60,731 nucleotides of DNA from an uncultured Eubacteriales bacterium (GTDB taxonomy: Bacteria > Bacillota > Clostridia > Peptostreptococcales > Anaerovoracaceae), in contig CADBRA010000047.1 of the NCBI GenBank assembly GCA_902796965.1, positions 1 through 60,731 on the forward strand, read 5' to 3'. The position numbers and the translations under genes are program-made. Under the pieces are notes generated by a model. It was given only the letters and a program-made list of their open reading frames with translations. It had not been told where the DNA came from and made no database searches. Shown one piece after another: positions 29,958-39,403 of the stretch. Positions within the stretch are counted from its first letter, which is position 1; each line of letters opens with the position of its first letter.

Positions 29958-31775
29958 TTAATTTCCGAAAAGCCCGCTTAATCCTGACTGACTGTCTGAA
30001 CCCTGCCGGCTGCTGTCCGACGACCCGTTTGAACCTGACGATGAACTCGGGCTGTTATTAGACTGAAGCGAGCTTGAAGCATCTGATTCGCTGCCGAGCG
30101 TAAGTTTTACTTTCTGTGTCTTCTTATCCCTCTCTATTGTAAGTGTTATCTCGTCTCCCGGGCTGTAATTGACAAGTTCTGTCTTAAGAGCACTCATTCC
30201 GCTGATTTCTTTGCCGTCTATAGCAGTTATGATGTCTCCTTCTTTGAGTCCGGCAGATGCCGCAGGTGAATCTGTAAATATCTGTGCGATATATACGCCT
30301 GAATCGGCGTTGAAGTTAGTCTTGTAATTTGCCATTATCGTCGAAAGATCTACACCTGAAATACCCATGTAAGACGCCGTATATGTTCCCTTTTCCTTTA
30401 TCTGTTTTATAATAGGTGTCGCTGTATTGATAGGGATTGCAAATCCAAGGCCTTCCGATGAAGATGCTTTAGCCGTATTTATTCCGATAACCTGTCCGCT
30501 GCTGTTTACAAGCGGGCCGCCGCTGTTTCCGGAGTTGATGGCCGCATCTGTCTGTATCAGACCTTCCATGTTGTTAGTTGCACCTGTAGATTCATCCTGT
30601 GTAGTTATCGTTCTGTTAAGTCCGCTGATGATACCTGATGTGACAGATCTCTCATAATTTAGTCCGAGCGGATTTCCTATCGCGAGCGCATAGTCGCCGA
30701 TCTTTACATCGTCTGAATTGCCCAGTTCCGCAGCTGTAAGACCTGTAGCGTCAATTTTGACTATGGCGAGATCAAGGCTTGAATCGCTCCAGAGCACGCT
30801 GCCGCTGTAAGTACTGCCATCATAAAGGTCCACTGTAATAGTGTCAACTGAGCCATCGCTTACTACATGCGAGTTGGTGAGTATATAACCGTCGCTCGAT
30901 ACTATTATACCGGTTCCGACACCTTCAACTGTGCCGCTCTGTGTGCCAAACAACGACTGTACCTGTGTCTGCTCCGTCGTACTTATTCCCACTACAGAAG
31001 GCATTACTTTTTCAGCAATTGCAGACGCAGCGTCCAGACTATCCACATCTCCTGAAATTTTCACATTTGTTGAACTCGATGAGCTGCTGCCTAATGACCC
31101 TGTCTTGTGGTCTTCAAGTGCAGCTCCTCCAAATCCCGCACAGCCGCAAAGCACTATAACAAGTACGGCTGCCAGAACTCTCTTCGCGCGGTCCGACATC
31201 TTCTTTTTCTTTTTAACAGGTGCCTGGTTGTTAGGATCGAACTGTCCCTCATATGTTCCTCCATATGACCCGCCGTACTGCGTACCATTGCTGTATCCGT
31301 CGCTGTATTGGCTGCCGGAAGCATCATTGTAAGCGAAGCTTTCGAAAGTGCCATTGTTATATGCATCGTTTCCTTCATAACCACCGTATGTTGTTCCGTC
31401 ATAATCTGATGAACCACTGTAATATGAAGTGCCGCCGTTATAGTTTCCGTTTCCTGCCGTTTCATCGGAATGGCCCGCACCTGAACCCCCGGTTGAATTT
31501 ACATTTGTCTGCGCTCCTGCAGCAATGCTGTAGTCCACTTCAGCCTCACCTGAACCAGATGAGCTGAACGCATCTGACTGCTGGTTCCCTGCATTCTGCA
31601 GATTGTAAGCACGTTCATCTGCAGTGTTACCAGCACCGCCCGCTGCGCTGCTGCCGCTGTTATCTGCAGATGAGTCAGAACTGATGCTTCCTGTGTCCTC
31701 ACTCATTACATTGTTTTCATCAGATGGTCCATTTTTAAATCCGCCGGCACCATTTTCTCTGTTGTCGTTTTCCAT
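29958..31775 (-). CDS. HtrA/DegP-like S1C serine protease, membrane-anchored
   Basis: Surface protease/chaperone with PDZ domain, about 605 residues. The first ~190 residues are a low-complexity cytoplasmic region rich in Gly, Ser, Asn, Asp and Tyr. One membrane helix (RVLAAVLVIVLCGCAGFGG) follows, then the trypsin-like domain with His in LTNSHVV, Asp in SSLDLAIVKI and Ser in NSGNSGGPLVN. The PDZ domain (SPAASAGLKEGDIITAIDG) and a Ser-rich tail end the protein. I chose ATG 31775 with AAGGTG 6 bases upstream, over the in-frame GTG at 31784. It follows walJ, as in the Bacillus wal locus, and may be WalR-controlled. Confidence 0.92.
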   Translation of the reverse strand: MENDNRENGAGGFKNGPSDENNVMSEDTGSISSDSSADNSGSSAAGGAGNTADERAYNLQNAGNQQSDAFSSSGSGEAEVDYSIAAGAQTNVNSTGGSGAGHSDETAGNGNYNGGTSYYSGSSDYDGTTYGGYEGNDAYNNGTFESFAYNDASGSQYSDGYSNGTQYGGSYGGTYEGQFDPNNQAPVKKKKKMSDRAKRVLAAVLVIVLCGCAGFGGAALEDHKTGSLGSSSSSSTNVKISGDVDSLDAASAIAEKVMPSVVGISTTEQTQVQSLFGTQSGTVEGVGTGIIVSSDGYILTNSHVVSDGSVDTITVDLYDGSTYSGSVLWSDSSLDLAIVKIDATGLTAAELGNSDDVKIGDYALAIGNPLGLNYERSVTSGIISGLNRTITTQDESTGATNNMEGLIQTDAAINSGNSGGPLVNSSGQVIGINTAKASSSEGLGFAIPINTATPIIKQIKEKGTYTASYMGISGVDLSTIMANYKTNFNADSGVYIAQIFTDSPAASAGLKEGDIITAIDGKEISGMSALKTELVNYSPGDEITLTIERDKKTQKVKLTLGSESDASSSLQSNNSPSSSSGSNGSSDSSRQGSDSQSGLSGLFGN

Positions 31776-31798
31776 AAATTTCACCTTCTCAACTGCTT

Positions 31799-32596
31799 CT
31801 AAATCGTAGCCATGCCGCTGATTTCATCTCTCTTCATCACATCGAGGCTGAAATCGCGTCCCGGATAAAAGTTGTTTGCCTCTAATATATTTTTAACTGT
31901 TTGAAACGCAAGCCGTGGAAAATTGTTCTCCCTGCTCAGATGTGCAAGATATATCTTTCTGTACCGCGAATCGTGTGACATCGTTTCAGCAAGAGTCTCG
32001 CCAGCCGTTTCGTTGGACAGATGCCCTCTGTCACCGAGTATCCTCATCTTAAGGTTGTATGGATAAGGACCGGCTTTAAGCATATTGACCTCATGATTCG
32101 CTTCCATGACGATGATATCGGCATCACACATGTCAGTCGCTGCTTCATCTGGAACAAAACCTGTATCAGTCATTATCAGAAGGTTTGTTCCCTCCGATGA
32201 AATCGAATAGCATACAGGATCAGCAGCATCATGCGATATCTTTATGGAGTGTACCTGCATATCACCGACATTGATCGTGCTCCCTGGTGAAAAACAGCTG
32301 AGCTTCGATTCGTCATAGATGCTGCTGCTTATAATCTCTCCGGTACCCTCGGACGCGTAAATCGTCCAGTCAGGATTTTTCTTCGTCAGTACCTTCAGTC
32401 CCCTTACATGGTCTGAATGTTCGTGAGTGATGAAAACTCCGTCTATTGATGACCGCTCTGTGCCGGTCCTGGCCATCGAATCATGTATTCTCTTTGTGCT
32501 TATGCCCGCATCTATGAGTATAGCTGTACTGCTGCTCTTTACAAGATAGCAGTTTCCGCTGCTTCCGCTGGCAAATGAACAAACGCTTAACGCCAT
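31799..32596 (-). CDS. walJ: MBL-fold hydrolase WalJ (YycJ)
   Basis: Metallo-beta-lactamase fold protein of 265 residues, matching WalJ/YycJ, linked to coordination of division and replication. It has the opening CSFASGSSGNCYLVKSS, the metal motif THEHSDHVRG and later ligands in LIMTDTGFVPDEA and AHLSRENN. ATG 32596 has AGGAGCAGG upstream; an 18-codon extension is open but unsupported. It lies immediately upstream of htrA (23 bases). Confidence 0.93.
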   Translation of the reverse strand: MALSVCSFASGSSGNCYLVKSSSTAILIDAGISTKRIHDSMARTGTERSSIDGVFITHEHSDHVRGLKVLTKKNPDWTIYASEGTGEIISSSIYDESKLSCFSPGSTINVGDMQVHSIKISHDAADPVCYSISSEGTNLLIMTDTGFVPDEAATDMCDADIIVMEANHEVNMLKAGPYPYNLKMRILGDRGHLSNETAGETLAETMSHDSRYRKIYLAHLSRENNFPRLAFQTVKNILEANNFYPGRDFSLDVMKRDEISGMATI

Positions 32597-32960
32597 GCCT
32601 GCTCCTGTCTGAAGGTCTTTCCTTCTTACAAACTGTAATTTACAACCCATCTGTGATGAAAAGATGATGCAGTTGTGAAATATTCTATTTAACTTAATTA
32701 ATATACGATATACATCAAATTTGCAATGAAATTCCGGCAGCCGCGCTTTCCTGACGTTTTCTCATAATTATTTGAACCAGAAGCCGGCTGACCCCCTATG
32801 CTCCGCAGCATGAAGGTCTCCTCAGCGGAACCGAAATTTCTTGTTCTCTATTATAACGCGAATTTATCCGCAGTAAAGAAAAACAGCGGCCGTTTCCGTC
32901 CGCTGTCGATCTCCCATGGTCAATTTTTATTATGATCTGCACTGTTCATTTGTTATCATT
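32597..32960. other. Gap between the walH-like gene and walJ
   Basis: About 365 bases. A minus-strand terminator at 32877-32906 ends the walH-like gene, so walJ should have its own promoter in the AT-rich stretch 32680-32730, which I could not place exactly. No gene is seen. Confidence 0.5.
32877..32906 (-). terminator. Terminator of the walH-like gene
   Basis: ACAGCGG (32883-32889) and CCGCTGT (32900-32906) pair. On the minus strand TTTTTCTTT follows. Confidence 0.82.
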
Positions 32961-34574
32961 TTATTTACTGTCAACAGTATCTGATGCAATGAAATTGCCA
33001 TTCGCAGCATTAAACCAGAATTCCCGTCCGCCCTCAATTATATGCCACGCACAGACGATTCGACCGCCTGGCGTCGACTCCGTCGACAAGCCAGAATCTG
33101 ACTCCGAAAGATTTTCATCCGATCCTGAATTTTTCTCTTCTCTGACAGCCTCTCCGGTATCTGCCTGTCCTTCTGATAATTCATCTTCTGCTGCCGGCTC
33201 TCTGTACAAGCATATCTCTGCCGAACTTATGCTATCCGTTATTTCCTGCAGACTCGTATCTGCTGTCTTGGTATCAAGAGCAGACGAAAGCTCGTCTATG
33301 TTTTTCTCAGTAACCTGCGCAAGCGTCATCGATCTGTCCTGTCCGCCGCCGTTACCTTTATTGTCGTCAGATGCCGAAGACTTAACCAGGCTGCTCGCCA
33401 GCGGAAGGTCTCTGTAATATCCAATCACCCTGCTGCCAGCTGTTCTCACTGTCAGAATCTTTTGCCCATTATCCGGATATGCAAGTTTTAGTCCATTATA
33501 GATAACTTCAAAATCAAAATCATATCCCCCTATGCCGTCATTTCCTGTTTTGACCGCGCTTTTAAGATATACCCTCACACCGCTGTCATCCGGGAATCCC
33601 CCATGTGAACTTATATATGAGGCAGCTTCGTTCAGCGAACTGCAAAAATCTGATTTCCTATATGAATTCTTGTTTGTCTTTTCGCTGTAGCTTATTCTTC
33701 CTGATGGAGAAATATTGAGGATTTTTCCTGTGTAATTATATCTGTAAGATACCGTTCCGTCTGGACAGCTGATATTTCTTATAAAATCAGTGCCATTCGG
33801 AAAAAACATATTTACTATGCTGTCGATGACGCCGCTGTCCGAGACATCGTACTCCTGTTTGAATTCCGTTTCATCTGGTATTGCGAATGATGTCTGTTCG
33901 TCAGGTATATACCCGCCGCTGCTGTCAGCATAACGGTACGACATCCCGCTGCCTGAATAAGCATCGCGCAGAGCGTCCTTCATTCCGGTCCAGGTGCTGC
34001 CGCTCTTTTCTCCGCTGCTTTCCGCATCTGCACGATAATACTTTCCTGAATCACTGTCGTAAATATAAACTGCGTTTTTTTCACCTGCAGCCATTGCTAT
34101 CACAGAAGGCATTATGCTGTCCGCCGCATCAAACCCATAATCTATATCATAACACGACACAAAATCTTTAAGCGAAATGCGGCAGACATAGACTGCAGCG
34201 GCAGAATATTCTGACAGAGCATCTTCATAATCTGCACAGCTTATTTCCGAAAAAGACTCTGCTCCATCCATGCGGTTCTTAAGCTCGGCTGTAAAACTGG
34301 AATATATCGTCTGACCATCAGCACCGTCAGCTTTCAGACTTTTATCCATTTTCATATCAGGATCAACAGAATGCATCTGACCGCCGTCTTCAATTATTAT
34401 TTTTTCCGGTTTCAGAAGATCAACCGCGCTGACTGTCGATTCAACCGCGCCGCTGTCTTTGAAAAACGGTTTTATTCCATCTGTTATGGAGTAGTTTTCA
34501 CCTGCCAGATATGCGGCAATCAGGACGGCTATAAGAACCGCGGCGATCAGAACGTCTTTGATTTTTCCTGTCAT
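32961..34574 (-). CDS. Membrane-anchored WalH (YycH)-like protein
   Basis: A 537-residue protein with one N-terminal membrane helix (DVLIAAVLIAVLIAAYLAG) and a large extracellular part. Segments such as MFFPNGTDFIRN, DGTVSYRYNYTGKILNISP, ISSHGGFPDDSGVRVYL and ILTVRTAGSRVIGYYRDLP have the pattern of YycH-type proteins, which hold back WalK. The position just upstream of walJ is where walH and walI lie in Bacillus. The C-terminal ~170 residues are Ser/Asp/Glu-rich with a final IVCAWHIIEGGREFWFNAANG. The assignment rests on pattern and position only. Confidence 0.6.
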   Translation of the reverse strand: MTGKIKDVLIAAVLIAVLIAAYLAGENYSITDGIKPFFKDSGAVESTVSAVDLLKPEKIIIEDGGQMHSVDPDMKMDKSLKADGADGQTIYSSFTAELKNRMDGAESFSEISCADYEDALSEYSAAAVYVCRISLKDFVSCYDIDYGFDAADSIMPSVIAMAAGEKNAVYIYDSDSGKYYRADAESSGEKSGSTWTGMKDALRDAYSGSGMSYRYADSSGGYIPDEQTSFAIPDETEFKQEYDVSDSGVIDSIVNMFFPNGTDFIRNISCPDGTVSYRYNYTGKILNISPSGRISYSEKTNKNSYRKSDFCSSLNEAASYISSHGGFPDDSGVRVYLKSAVKTGNDGIGGYDFDFEVIYNGLKLAYPDNGQKILTVRTAGSRVIGYYRDLPLASSLVKSSASDDNKGNGGGQDRSMTLAQVTEKNIDELSSALDTKTADTSLQEITDSISSAEICLYREPAAEDELSEGQADTGEAVREEKNSGSDENLSESDSGLSTESTPGGRIVCAWHIIEGGREFWFNAANGNFIASDTVDSK

Positions 34575-34839
34575 TTTCCCGTCGGTGTAATGATATATTA
34601 TTCAACAAGCACGCTTTTTGTAAAGCTGTTCCATTTTATATTTTTTAATGTCACAAGCTCGTAAAAAACTGTATTCTGAAAGCATGCACAAAGTCTTGCT
34701 ATTAACTATATTCTTTATCATTATATCCGTTCAATATTACAGTTTCGTTACGTTTGAATTACTGTATGTTTACAAAGACGGCTTTCGCAGTTATTATTAT
34801 TTCACTGCGCAGAATGTAAGGATACGAAAGGAAGATTCA

Positions 34840-35385
34840 ATGGCTATACTGAATATATATACTGATGGCGCCTGCTCGGGCAATCAAAACGAAAAGAACG
34901 CAGGCGGATGGGGCGCGATCCTCGAATGGGGCGAAACCAGAAAAGAGCTGCATGGAGGCGAAGCAGACACTACAAATAATAAAATGGAAATGACTGCGCT
35001 GATCGAAGCGCTTTCATGTCTTAAGAGAACCGGACTCACGATAAACGTCTTTTCTGACAGCACTTATCTGATGGACTGCTTCAGGAAAAAATGGTATGTG
35101 AAGTGGCAGAAGAACGGATGGGTGAACTCCGCTAAGGAGCCCGTAAAAAACAGGGAACTTTGGGAAAGGCTTCTCACGCTTGTCTCTCAGCATGACATTA
35201 GTTTTTATATTGTAAAGGGTCACGTAGATGTTTCAAATAAGAATGCAGATCTCCAGGGACGATATAAAAAATTTAAATCTAATAACGGACCTTCGTTTAC
35301 ATACGATGACTTTCTCTATATCACAAAGATGAACAACCGTGCAGATGAACTCGCCAACATCGGAATGGCCCCTTATAAAAAATAA
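34840..35385 (+). CDS. rnhA: Ribonuclease HI
   Basis: Degrades RNA in RNA-DNA hybrids. The 182-residue protein has the catalytic Asp in IYTDGACSGN, Glu in NNKMEMTALIEAL, Asp in VFSDSTYLMD and Asp in NNRADELAN. The stretch between the KGH motif and the last Asp is about 30 residues longer than in E. coli, a form common in clostridial sequences. ATG 34840 has AAAGGAAG upstream; the frame stays open for 64 codons further, but that part is AT-rich, hydrophobic and unlike the family. Confidence 0.94.
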   Translation: MAILNIYTDGACSGNQNEKNAGGWGAILEWGETRKELHGGEADTTNNKMEMTALIEALSCLKRTGLTINVFSDSTYLMDCFRKKWYVKWQKNGWVNSAKEPVKNRELWERLLTLVSQHDISFYIVKGHVDVSNKNADLQGRYKKFKSNNGPSFTYDDFLYITKMNNRADELANIGMAPYKK

Positions 35386-35989
35386 TATGCGATTCCAGTT
35401 TAATACGCTTGTTTAGGTGGATGCATCGGATTCGATATGTTGAAACTCATGATGATCAAATCATGGCTTTCTATGTCCACACAGCAGAAAGCATATTTAT
35501 AACCAATCTTAAATTGCAGCGCACGATATCATATTCGCAATCGGTTGTTTTCGATCAGACACATGCAGATGCGAATGCAGCAACTGATCCCGCGCAGGCT
35601 GTCCCTGTTGCAGGCATCCAGTATTTCATTTTAATATTAATACGCGTCCTCTTCTGATTTCCATCTTCATTCCGACATGCGCACTGCTGTTCCATATGCC
35701 TCAGCAAGCGGCGTCCGCGCATAATATTCTGATTCGTAAAATCTCATATTGTATCTTTTCAGTATTTGCGTGCTTAATCATTTATACGCCGCAGCAAAGT
35801 TTTTAAGATTCTTTATTCCGGTCCGTCCGAACCATATTGCATCCTATCCCGGAATTACTCATAACACAGTGCACTGCTGCGATAATAAAAACGCACCTGC
35901 ACTTTGTTATACACTCTCTGCAGCTGCCTTCAAGCAGGTAATGCTGAATCATAACACTTCCGTGTCAGGTGCGTTTTTTACACGCCATG
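35386..35989. other. Intergenic region between rnhA and the PNPOx-like gene
   Basis: About 600 bases with no convincing gene. It contains a perfect 13-bp inverted repeat at 35887-35978. It also contains a 46-codon minus-strand frame (35555-35695) whose end, TGTACAGSVAA, loosely resembles a DapF/racemase active-site segment and may be a gene remnant. Confidence 0.4.
35887..35978 (-). terminator. 13-bp inverted repeat with a 66-base structured loop
   Basis: AAAAACGCACCTG (35887-35899) and CAGGTGCGTTTTT (35966-35978) are perfect complements separated by 66 bases. The loop itself holds a small ACAC/GTGT hairpin and a CAGC..GCTG region. On the minus strand it starts 12 bases after the PNPOx-like stop and ends in a T-run, so it can serve as that gene's terminator; on the plus strand it also ends in a T-run. 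Confidence 0.6.
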
Positions 35990-36472
35990 TCAGGCTTTCT
36001 TTCTGTTAGCCTTTCCTGTAATCTCTGTAACAACGATTTTCATAACTTCAGTGACCGGCACTGATTTCGGATTATAGACAAAACCTTCAGGCGGCTCATA
36101 CCTCTCCGTCAGGCTGTCAAGCATTCTGATTTTTTCTTGTTCATTATCAATTATTTCTATTTTCCCTCTACCCATGGCGGACTCGAAATTCATCGTGGCA
36201 TATTTCTTGTCTTTAATAAATACAGGTTTGTGAGCAGTATCGATTTCAAACGAACATACCGGATTCTTCCGTATCAAATCCATCTTGCGGCCTGCTTTAG
36301 CCCCATGAACGTAAAATTCAAGCTCTCCGTTATTGAATGAATATCCATAATTCAAGGGTACTATATACGGATAGTCTCCATCAGCAAGTCCAATACGGAT
36401 GACATCCGATTTGTCTATAATTTTCTCTACAATTTCATTGAGATCATTTATCTCTCTGTCTTTTCTGCGCAT
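35990..36472 (-). CDS. Pyridoxamine 5'-phosphate oxidase family flavoprotein (NimA-like)
   Basis: A 160-residue split-barrel protein. The N-terminus (MRRKDREINDLNEIVEKIIDKSDVIRIGLADGDYPYIVPLNYGY) and the middle segments FYVHGAKAGRKMDLIRKNPVCSFEID and YATMNFESAMGRGKIEII match NimA-type FMN/heme-binding proteins, some of which reduce nitroimidazoles. AGGAGC precedes the ATG. It stands alone between rnhA and parB, next to a parS site. Confidence 0.87.
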   Translation of the reverse strand: MRRKDREINDLNEIVEKIIDKSDVIRIGLADGDYPYIVPLNYGYSFNNGELEFYVHGAKAGRKMDLIRKNPVCSFEIDTAHKPVFIKDKKYATMNFESAMGRGKIEIIDNEQEKIRMLDSLTERYEPPEGFVYNPKSVPVTEVMKIVVTEITGKANRKKA

Positions 36473-37163
36473 ATACGCTCCTGTTCTCCATTTGAAGTTT
36501 TACTGTTTCACGTGAAACATCACAATACAATCAGCTTTTCATACCTTGATTTTTCAGCATATGTTGGATTTATTGACGATACAGTCATATCACCCTCGTC
36601 GCTATGCCAACTGCACCTATTTAATGCTTTGCATTTGAATTCGTTGCTTTCTGCTTTAAACGACCAGTAACAGGATTATTCACAGCACTCTTTGTGGTTT
36701 GACATGTGCCGGACTTTCAATGGATACGGTTCATTGTCAGGATATATGAATCAATGGTCACACCGGCATGAATACAAATCTGCCAAATTTTTATTCCGCT
36801 GTTTCAAGTTGTACAAAAACACACCATGTACTCATCTGACATAGCCATTCCAGTCCTTTTGATGTAACACTTCGGGCAATTACCTTTTGCGCATGCCACC
36901 CTGATTTCAAATCATTTTATTTTGTTTGAATTAAAAGAACTGTGTATAAGATTATCTTTATCACATCTTTCTGACTGTCCTGAGTCATCGTCATGATAGA
37001 GACAATGGCAGCACTCTGCCACTCTCAGGATACCGCGATGCATATGGCTGCTGCCGGTCAATACGCGCGGCACATCTGCCTGCTCTCATTGGCCTGCGCA
37101 GATCAGCCGGGTTCATATTCTAATATCCTGATGCGGATCATTATGAACAACAGCGATTTTCAG
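36473..37163. other. Gene-poor region with a parS site upstream of the PNPOx-like gene
   Basis: About 690 bases. The only clear element is the parS palindrome at 36504-36519. A 31-codon cysteine-containing frame (36804-36899, minus, GTG start) lacks a usable ribosome binding site. The 64-codon plus-strand frame at 36993 runs into parB antisense and is probably not real. Confidence 0.45.
36504..36519. promoter_or_regulatory. parS: parS centromere-like site (perfect)
   Basis: TGTTTCACGTGAAACA is a perfect 16-bp palindrome and matches the bacterial parS consensus TGTTNCACGTGAAACA. ParB loads here and spreads; it lies about 650 bases from the end of parB. Confidence 0.93.
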
Positions 37164-38063
37164 TCATTCAAATTCTTTCTCATCTAATTCGCTTAATTTT
37201 TCTATTATGCTGTCAAGCTGCTCCGGCGAGGAAAAATGAATCTCAATTTTTCCCTTTTTCCTCGAGGACGGCAGACTTACTCTTCCGCCGACGATTTTGG
37301 TCAGGTGTTCCTCAGCCGCCTTTATTTCAGGATCTCGCGTGCGGCCTTTCTTTGCGCTGCGGCTTTCTGAATTGCTGATCATCTTTTCAAGCTGTCTCAC
37401 CGACAGTTTCTTATCAATGCATATTTTCGCAAGTCTCAGCTGCTCATTATCATCATCCACACCGGCAAGCGCTCTGGCATGCCCTCCGGTAAGCCCGCCG
37501 GAGGCAACCATATCCTGAATTTCCTGCGGAAGCTTCAGCAGACGCAGCGAATTCGTGATATACGGCCTGCTTCTGCCGACTGTCTTTGAGATCTCCTCGT
37601 GCGTCAGACCATACATGTTCATCATTTCATGAAATGCATTTGCCTCTTCAAGAGGATTCAGGTCCTCTCTCTGCATGTTCTCTATGAGAGCCATAAGCAT
37701 ATTTTCGCGATCTGTAAAATCGTGAACTATGCACGGTACTTCGTCGAGCCCGGCAATTTTAGATGCACGCCATCTGCGTTCTCCTGCAACAATCTCGTAT
37801 CTTGAAGCATGCGGTCTTACGATGATAGGCTGAAGCAGCCCGTGCTCTTTTATAGAATCTGAAAGAGCATTCAGTTTCGCTTCATCGAATTTCTTCCGCG
37901 GCTGAGCGGAATTTGGAAAAATATCAGATACGCGGATAAAACTTATTGTCTTGTTTTCCCTGTCATCTACCGAAACCTCATCGTTTATCATAGAATCTTC
38001 AAATAATATATCGAGGCCGCGGCCCAGACCGCCCCCTTTTTTCGTGCCGGATTTTCCAGACAT
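37164..38063 (-). CDS. parB: Chromosome partitioning protein ParB (Spo0J)
   Basis: CTP-dependent DNA clamp that binds parS and organises the origin region. The 299 residues show KKGGGLGRGLDILFEDS at the start, ISFIRVSDIFPNSAQPRKKFDEAKLNALSDSIKEHG, the CTP-binding VAGERRWRASKIAGL with ENMQREDLNPLEEA, and the HTH MYGLTHEEISKTVGRSRPYITNSLRLLKLP. It is 213 bases downstream of parA, further apart than usual. Confidence 0.96.
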   Translation of the reverse strand: MSGKSGTKKGGGLGRGLDILFEDSMINDEVSVDDRENKTISFIRVSDIFPNSAQPRKKFDEAKLNALSDSIKEHGLLQPIIVRPHASRYEIVAGERRWRASKIAGLDEVPCIVHDFTDRENMLMALIENMQREDLNPLEEANAFHEMMNMYGLTHEEISKTVGRSRPYITNSLRLLKLPQEIQDMVASGGLTGGHARALAGVDDDNEQLRLAKICIDKKLSVRQLEKMISNSESRSAKKGRTRDPEIKAAEEHLTKIVGGRVSLPSSRKKGKIEIHFSSPEQLDSIIEKLSELDEKEFE

Positions 38064-38276
38064 ATTTTTTCTTCATCTCCTGATCTTTTAGTATCGATGT
38101 CTGATCCCTCTGCGCCAACATAATTGTGAAATAAAATATTATATATTTCTATTTCGCATCATTGCATGTTCATACCGCACAGCCATAAGCGCGCGATGCA
38201 AATGATCATCTGGAACATTGTCATAACACCTTTTCCAGCGCTTCTTCGCCATCGATAATATAGTCAATGTTTTCAT

Positions 38277-39053
38277 TTATTTTCTGTGTCGTTCCTGTTC
38301 AAGAAACTCATCAGCAAACTGCATATATGCCCTTGCCCCCGCTGAACGAGGATCATACTCTACAATCGGAAGACCATAGCCCGGGGCTTCAGCGAGCCTG
38401 ACATTTCGAGGAATAACAGTACTGTAAACCTTTTCCCTGAAATATTTCTTTACCTCTTCAACAACCTGAATAGAAAGATTAGTCCTGCCGTCGAACATGC
38501 TGAGAATGACTCCCTGTATTGTCAGACCCTTGTTCATACTTTTTTTAACGAGCGATATAGTGCTCATGAGCTGACTTACACCCTCAAGTGCATAAAATTC
38601 ACACTGAATCGGAATAAGCACGCTGTCGACAGCCGTAAGAGAATTTATCGTAAGCAGACCAAGTGAAGGCGGACAGTCGATAAAAATGTAATCATAGTCC
38701 GCTCTGATCTTATCAAGAGCATTCTTGAGCCGCCTGTCACGGCCCTCGAGCCTTACCATCTCCACCTCTGCGCCAGCGAGCTCAACGCTTGCCGGTACAA
38801 TGTCCATGTTCTTCACCATCGTATGTCTGACCGCATCATGAGGATCATAGTCGTCTCTCATAAGCACATCATACATTGTGTCGGAAAGATCTCTCTTTGA
38901 AATTCCAAGTCCACTCGTCGTATTACCCTGAGGATCTATATCCAGAAGCAGTACTTCCTGTCCTTTGAGCGCCAGACATGCGGCGAGATTTATATTCGTC
39001 GTCGTTTTGCCTACTCCACCCTTCTGGTTGAAAATAGCTATTGACTTACCCAA
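38277..39053 (-). CDS. parA: Chromosome partitioning ATPase ParA (Soj)
   Basis: Walker-type ATPase that works with ParB in origin segregation and in Firmicutes influences DnaA. The 258 residues have the deviant Walker A FNQKGGVGKTTTNINLA, Walker A' LLLDIDPQGNTTSGLG and Walker B YIFIDCPPSLGLLT. The protein lacks the N-terminal HTH of plasmid ParA, as chromosomal types do. Usual neighbours rsmG/mnmG are not present here. Confidence 0.96.
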   Translation of the reverse strand: MGKSIAIFNQKGGVGKTTTNINLAACLALKGQEVLLLDIDPQGNTTSGLGISKRDLSDTMYDVLMRDDYDPHDAVRHTMVKNMDIVPASVELAGAEVEMVRLEGRDRRLKNALDKIRADYDYIFIDCPPSLGLLTINSLTAVDSVLIPIQCEFYALEGVSQLMSTISLVKKSMNKGLTIQGVILSMFDGRTNLSIQVVEEVKKYFREKVYSTVIPRNVRLAEAPGYGLPIVEYDPRSAGARAYMQFADEFLEQERHRK

Positions 39054-39403
39054 TATTACACTCCCTGTCAGATATATATAGGAAAACCGACCCTGATAAT
39101 CACCAAACGCAGCTGATTATGAAAATTTGTATATGTCGGATTCCGGGCCGATTTACTGAGATACAGCTGCAAAATTATTTTTAATCAAAAGCATTTATAG
39201 TATATCACAAATAACTGATACAAAAAGAGAAAATGAACGATATTAAAAACCGTCTGAAGCATGAAATATCAACGTATATCATTTACAGAAAAATATAAAA
39301 CATATCCTGCGTCCGCTCCGCGGACAAAACGAACAGGCCCGCTTACACGCGGGCCCGTTCTTACAATATATAACCGATGAAAATTCATATTTCATGCAGA
39401 AAA
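39054..39403. other. Intergenic region between parA and the gatB-aspS fusion
   Basis: About 350 bases. It contains the terminator of the gat operon (39325-39360) and a small GC-rich hairpin GTCCG/CGGAC at 39311-39325. The parA promoter should lie in the AT-rich part (39160-39300). Confidence 0.6.
39325..39360 (-). terminator. Terminator of the gatCAB-aspS operon
   Basis: GAACAGGCCCGC (39331-39342) pairs with GCGGGCCCGTTC (39349-39360) with one mismatch that becomes G-U. A GTTTTG tract follows on the minus strand. Confidence 0.85.

Noticed and set aside
34648..34839. 64-codon N-terminal extension of rnhA with a membrane-like segment
   Set aside because: The ATG at 34840 has a good ribosome binding site and begins exactly at the RNase H fold; the extension is AT-rich and includes the promoter region.
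35555..35695. 46-codon minus-strand frame ending with a TGTACAGSVAA-like segment, resembling the DapF active-site region
   Set aside because: The similarity covers only about a dozen residues and there is no ribosome binding site; it was left as a possible remnant and not called a pseudogene.
36804..36899. 31-codon cysteine-rich minus-strand frame (five Cys)
   Set aside because: It needs a GTG start with a badly spaced ribosome binding site and has no modifying-enzyme genes nearby, so a peptide natural product is not supported.
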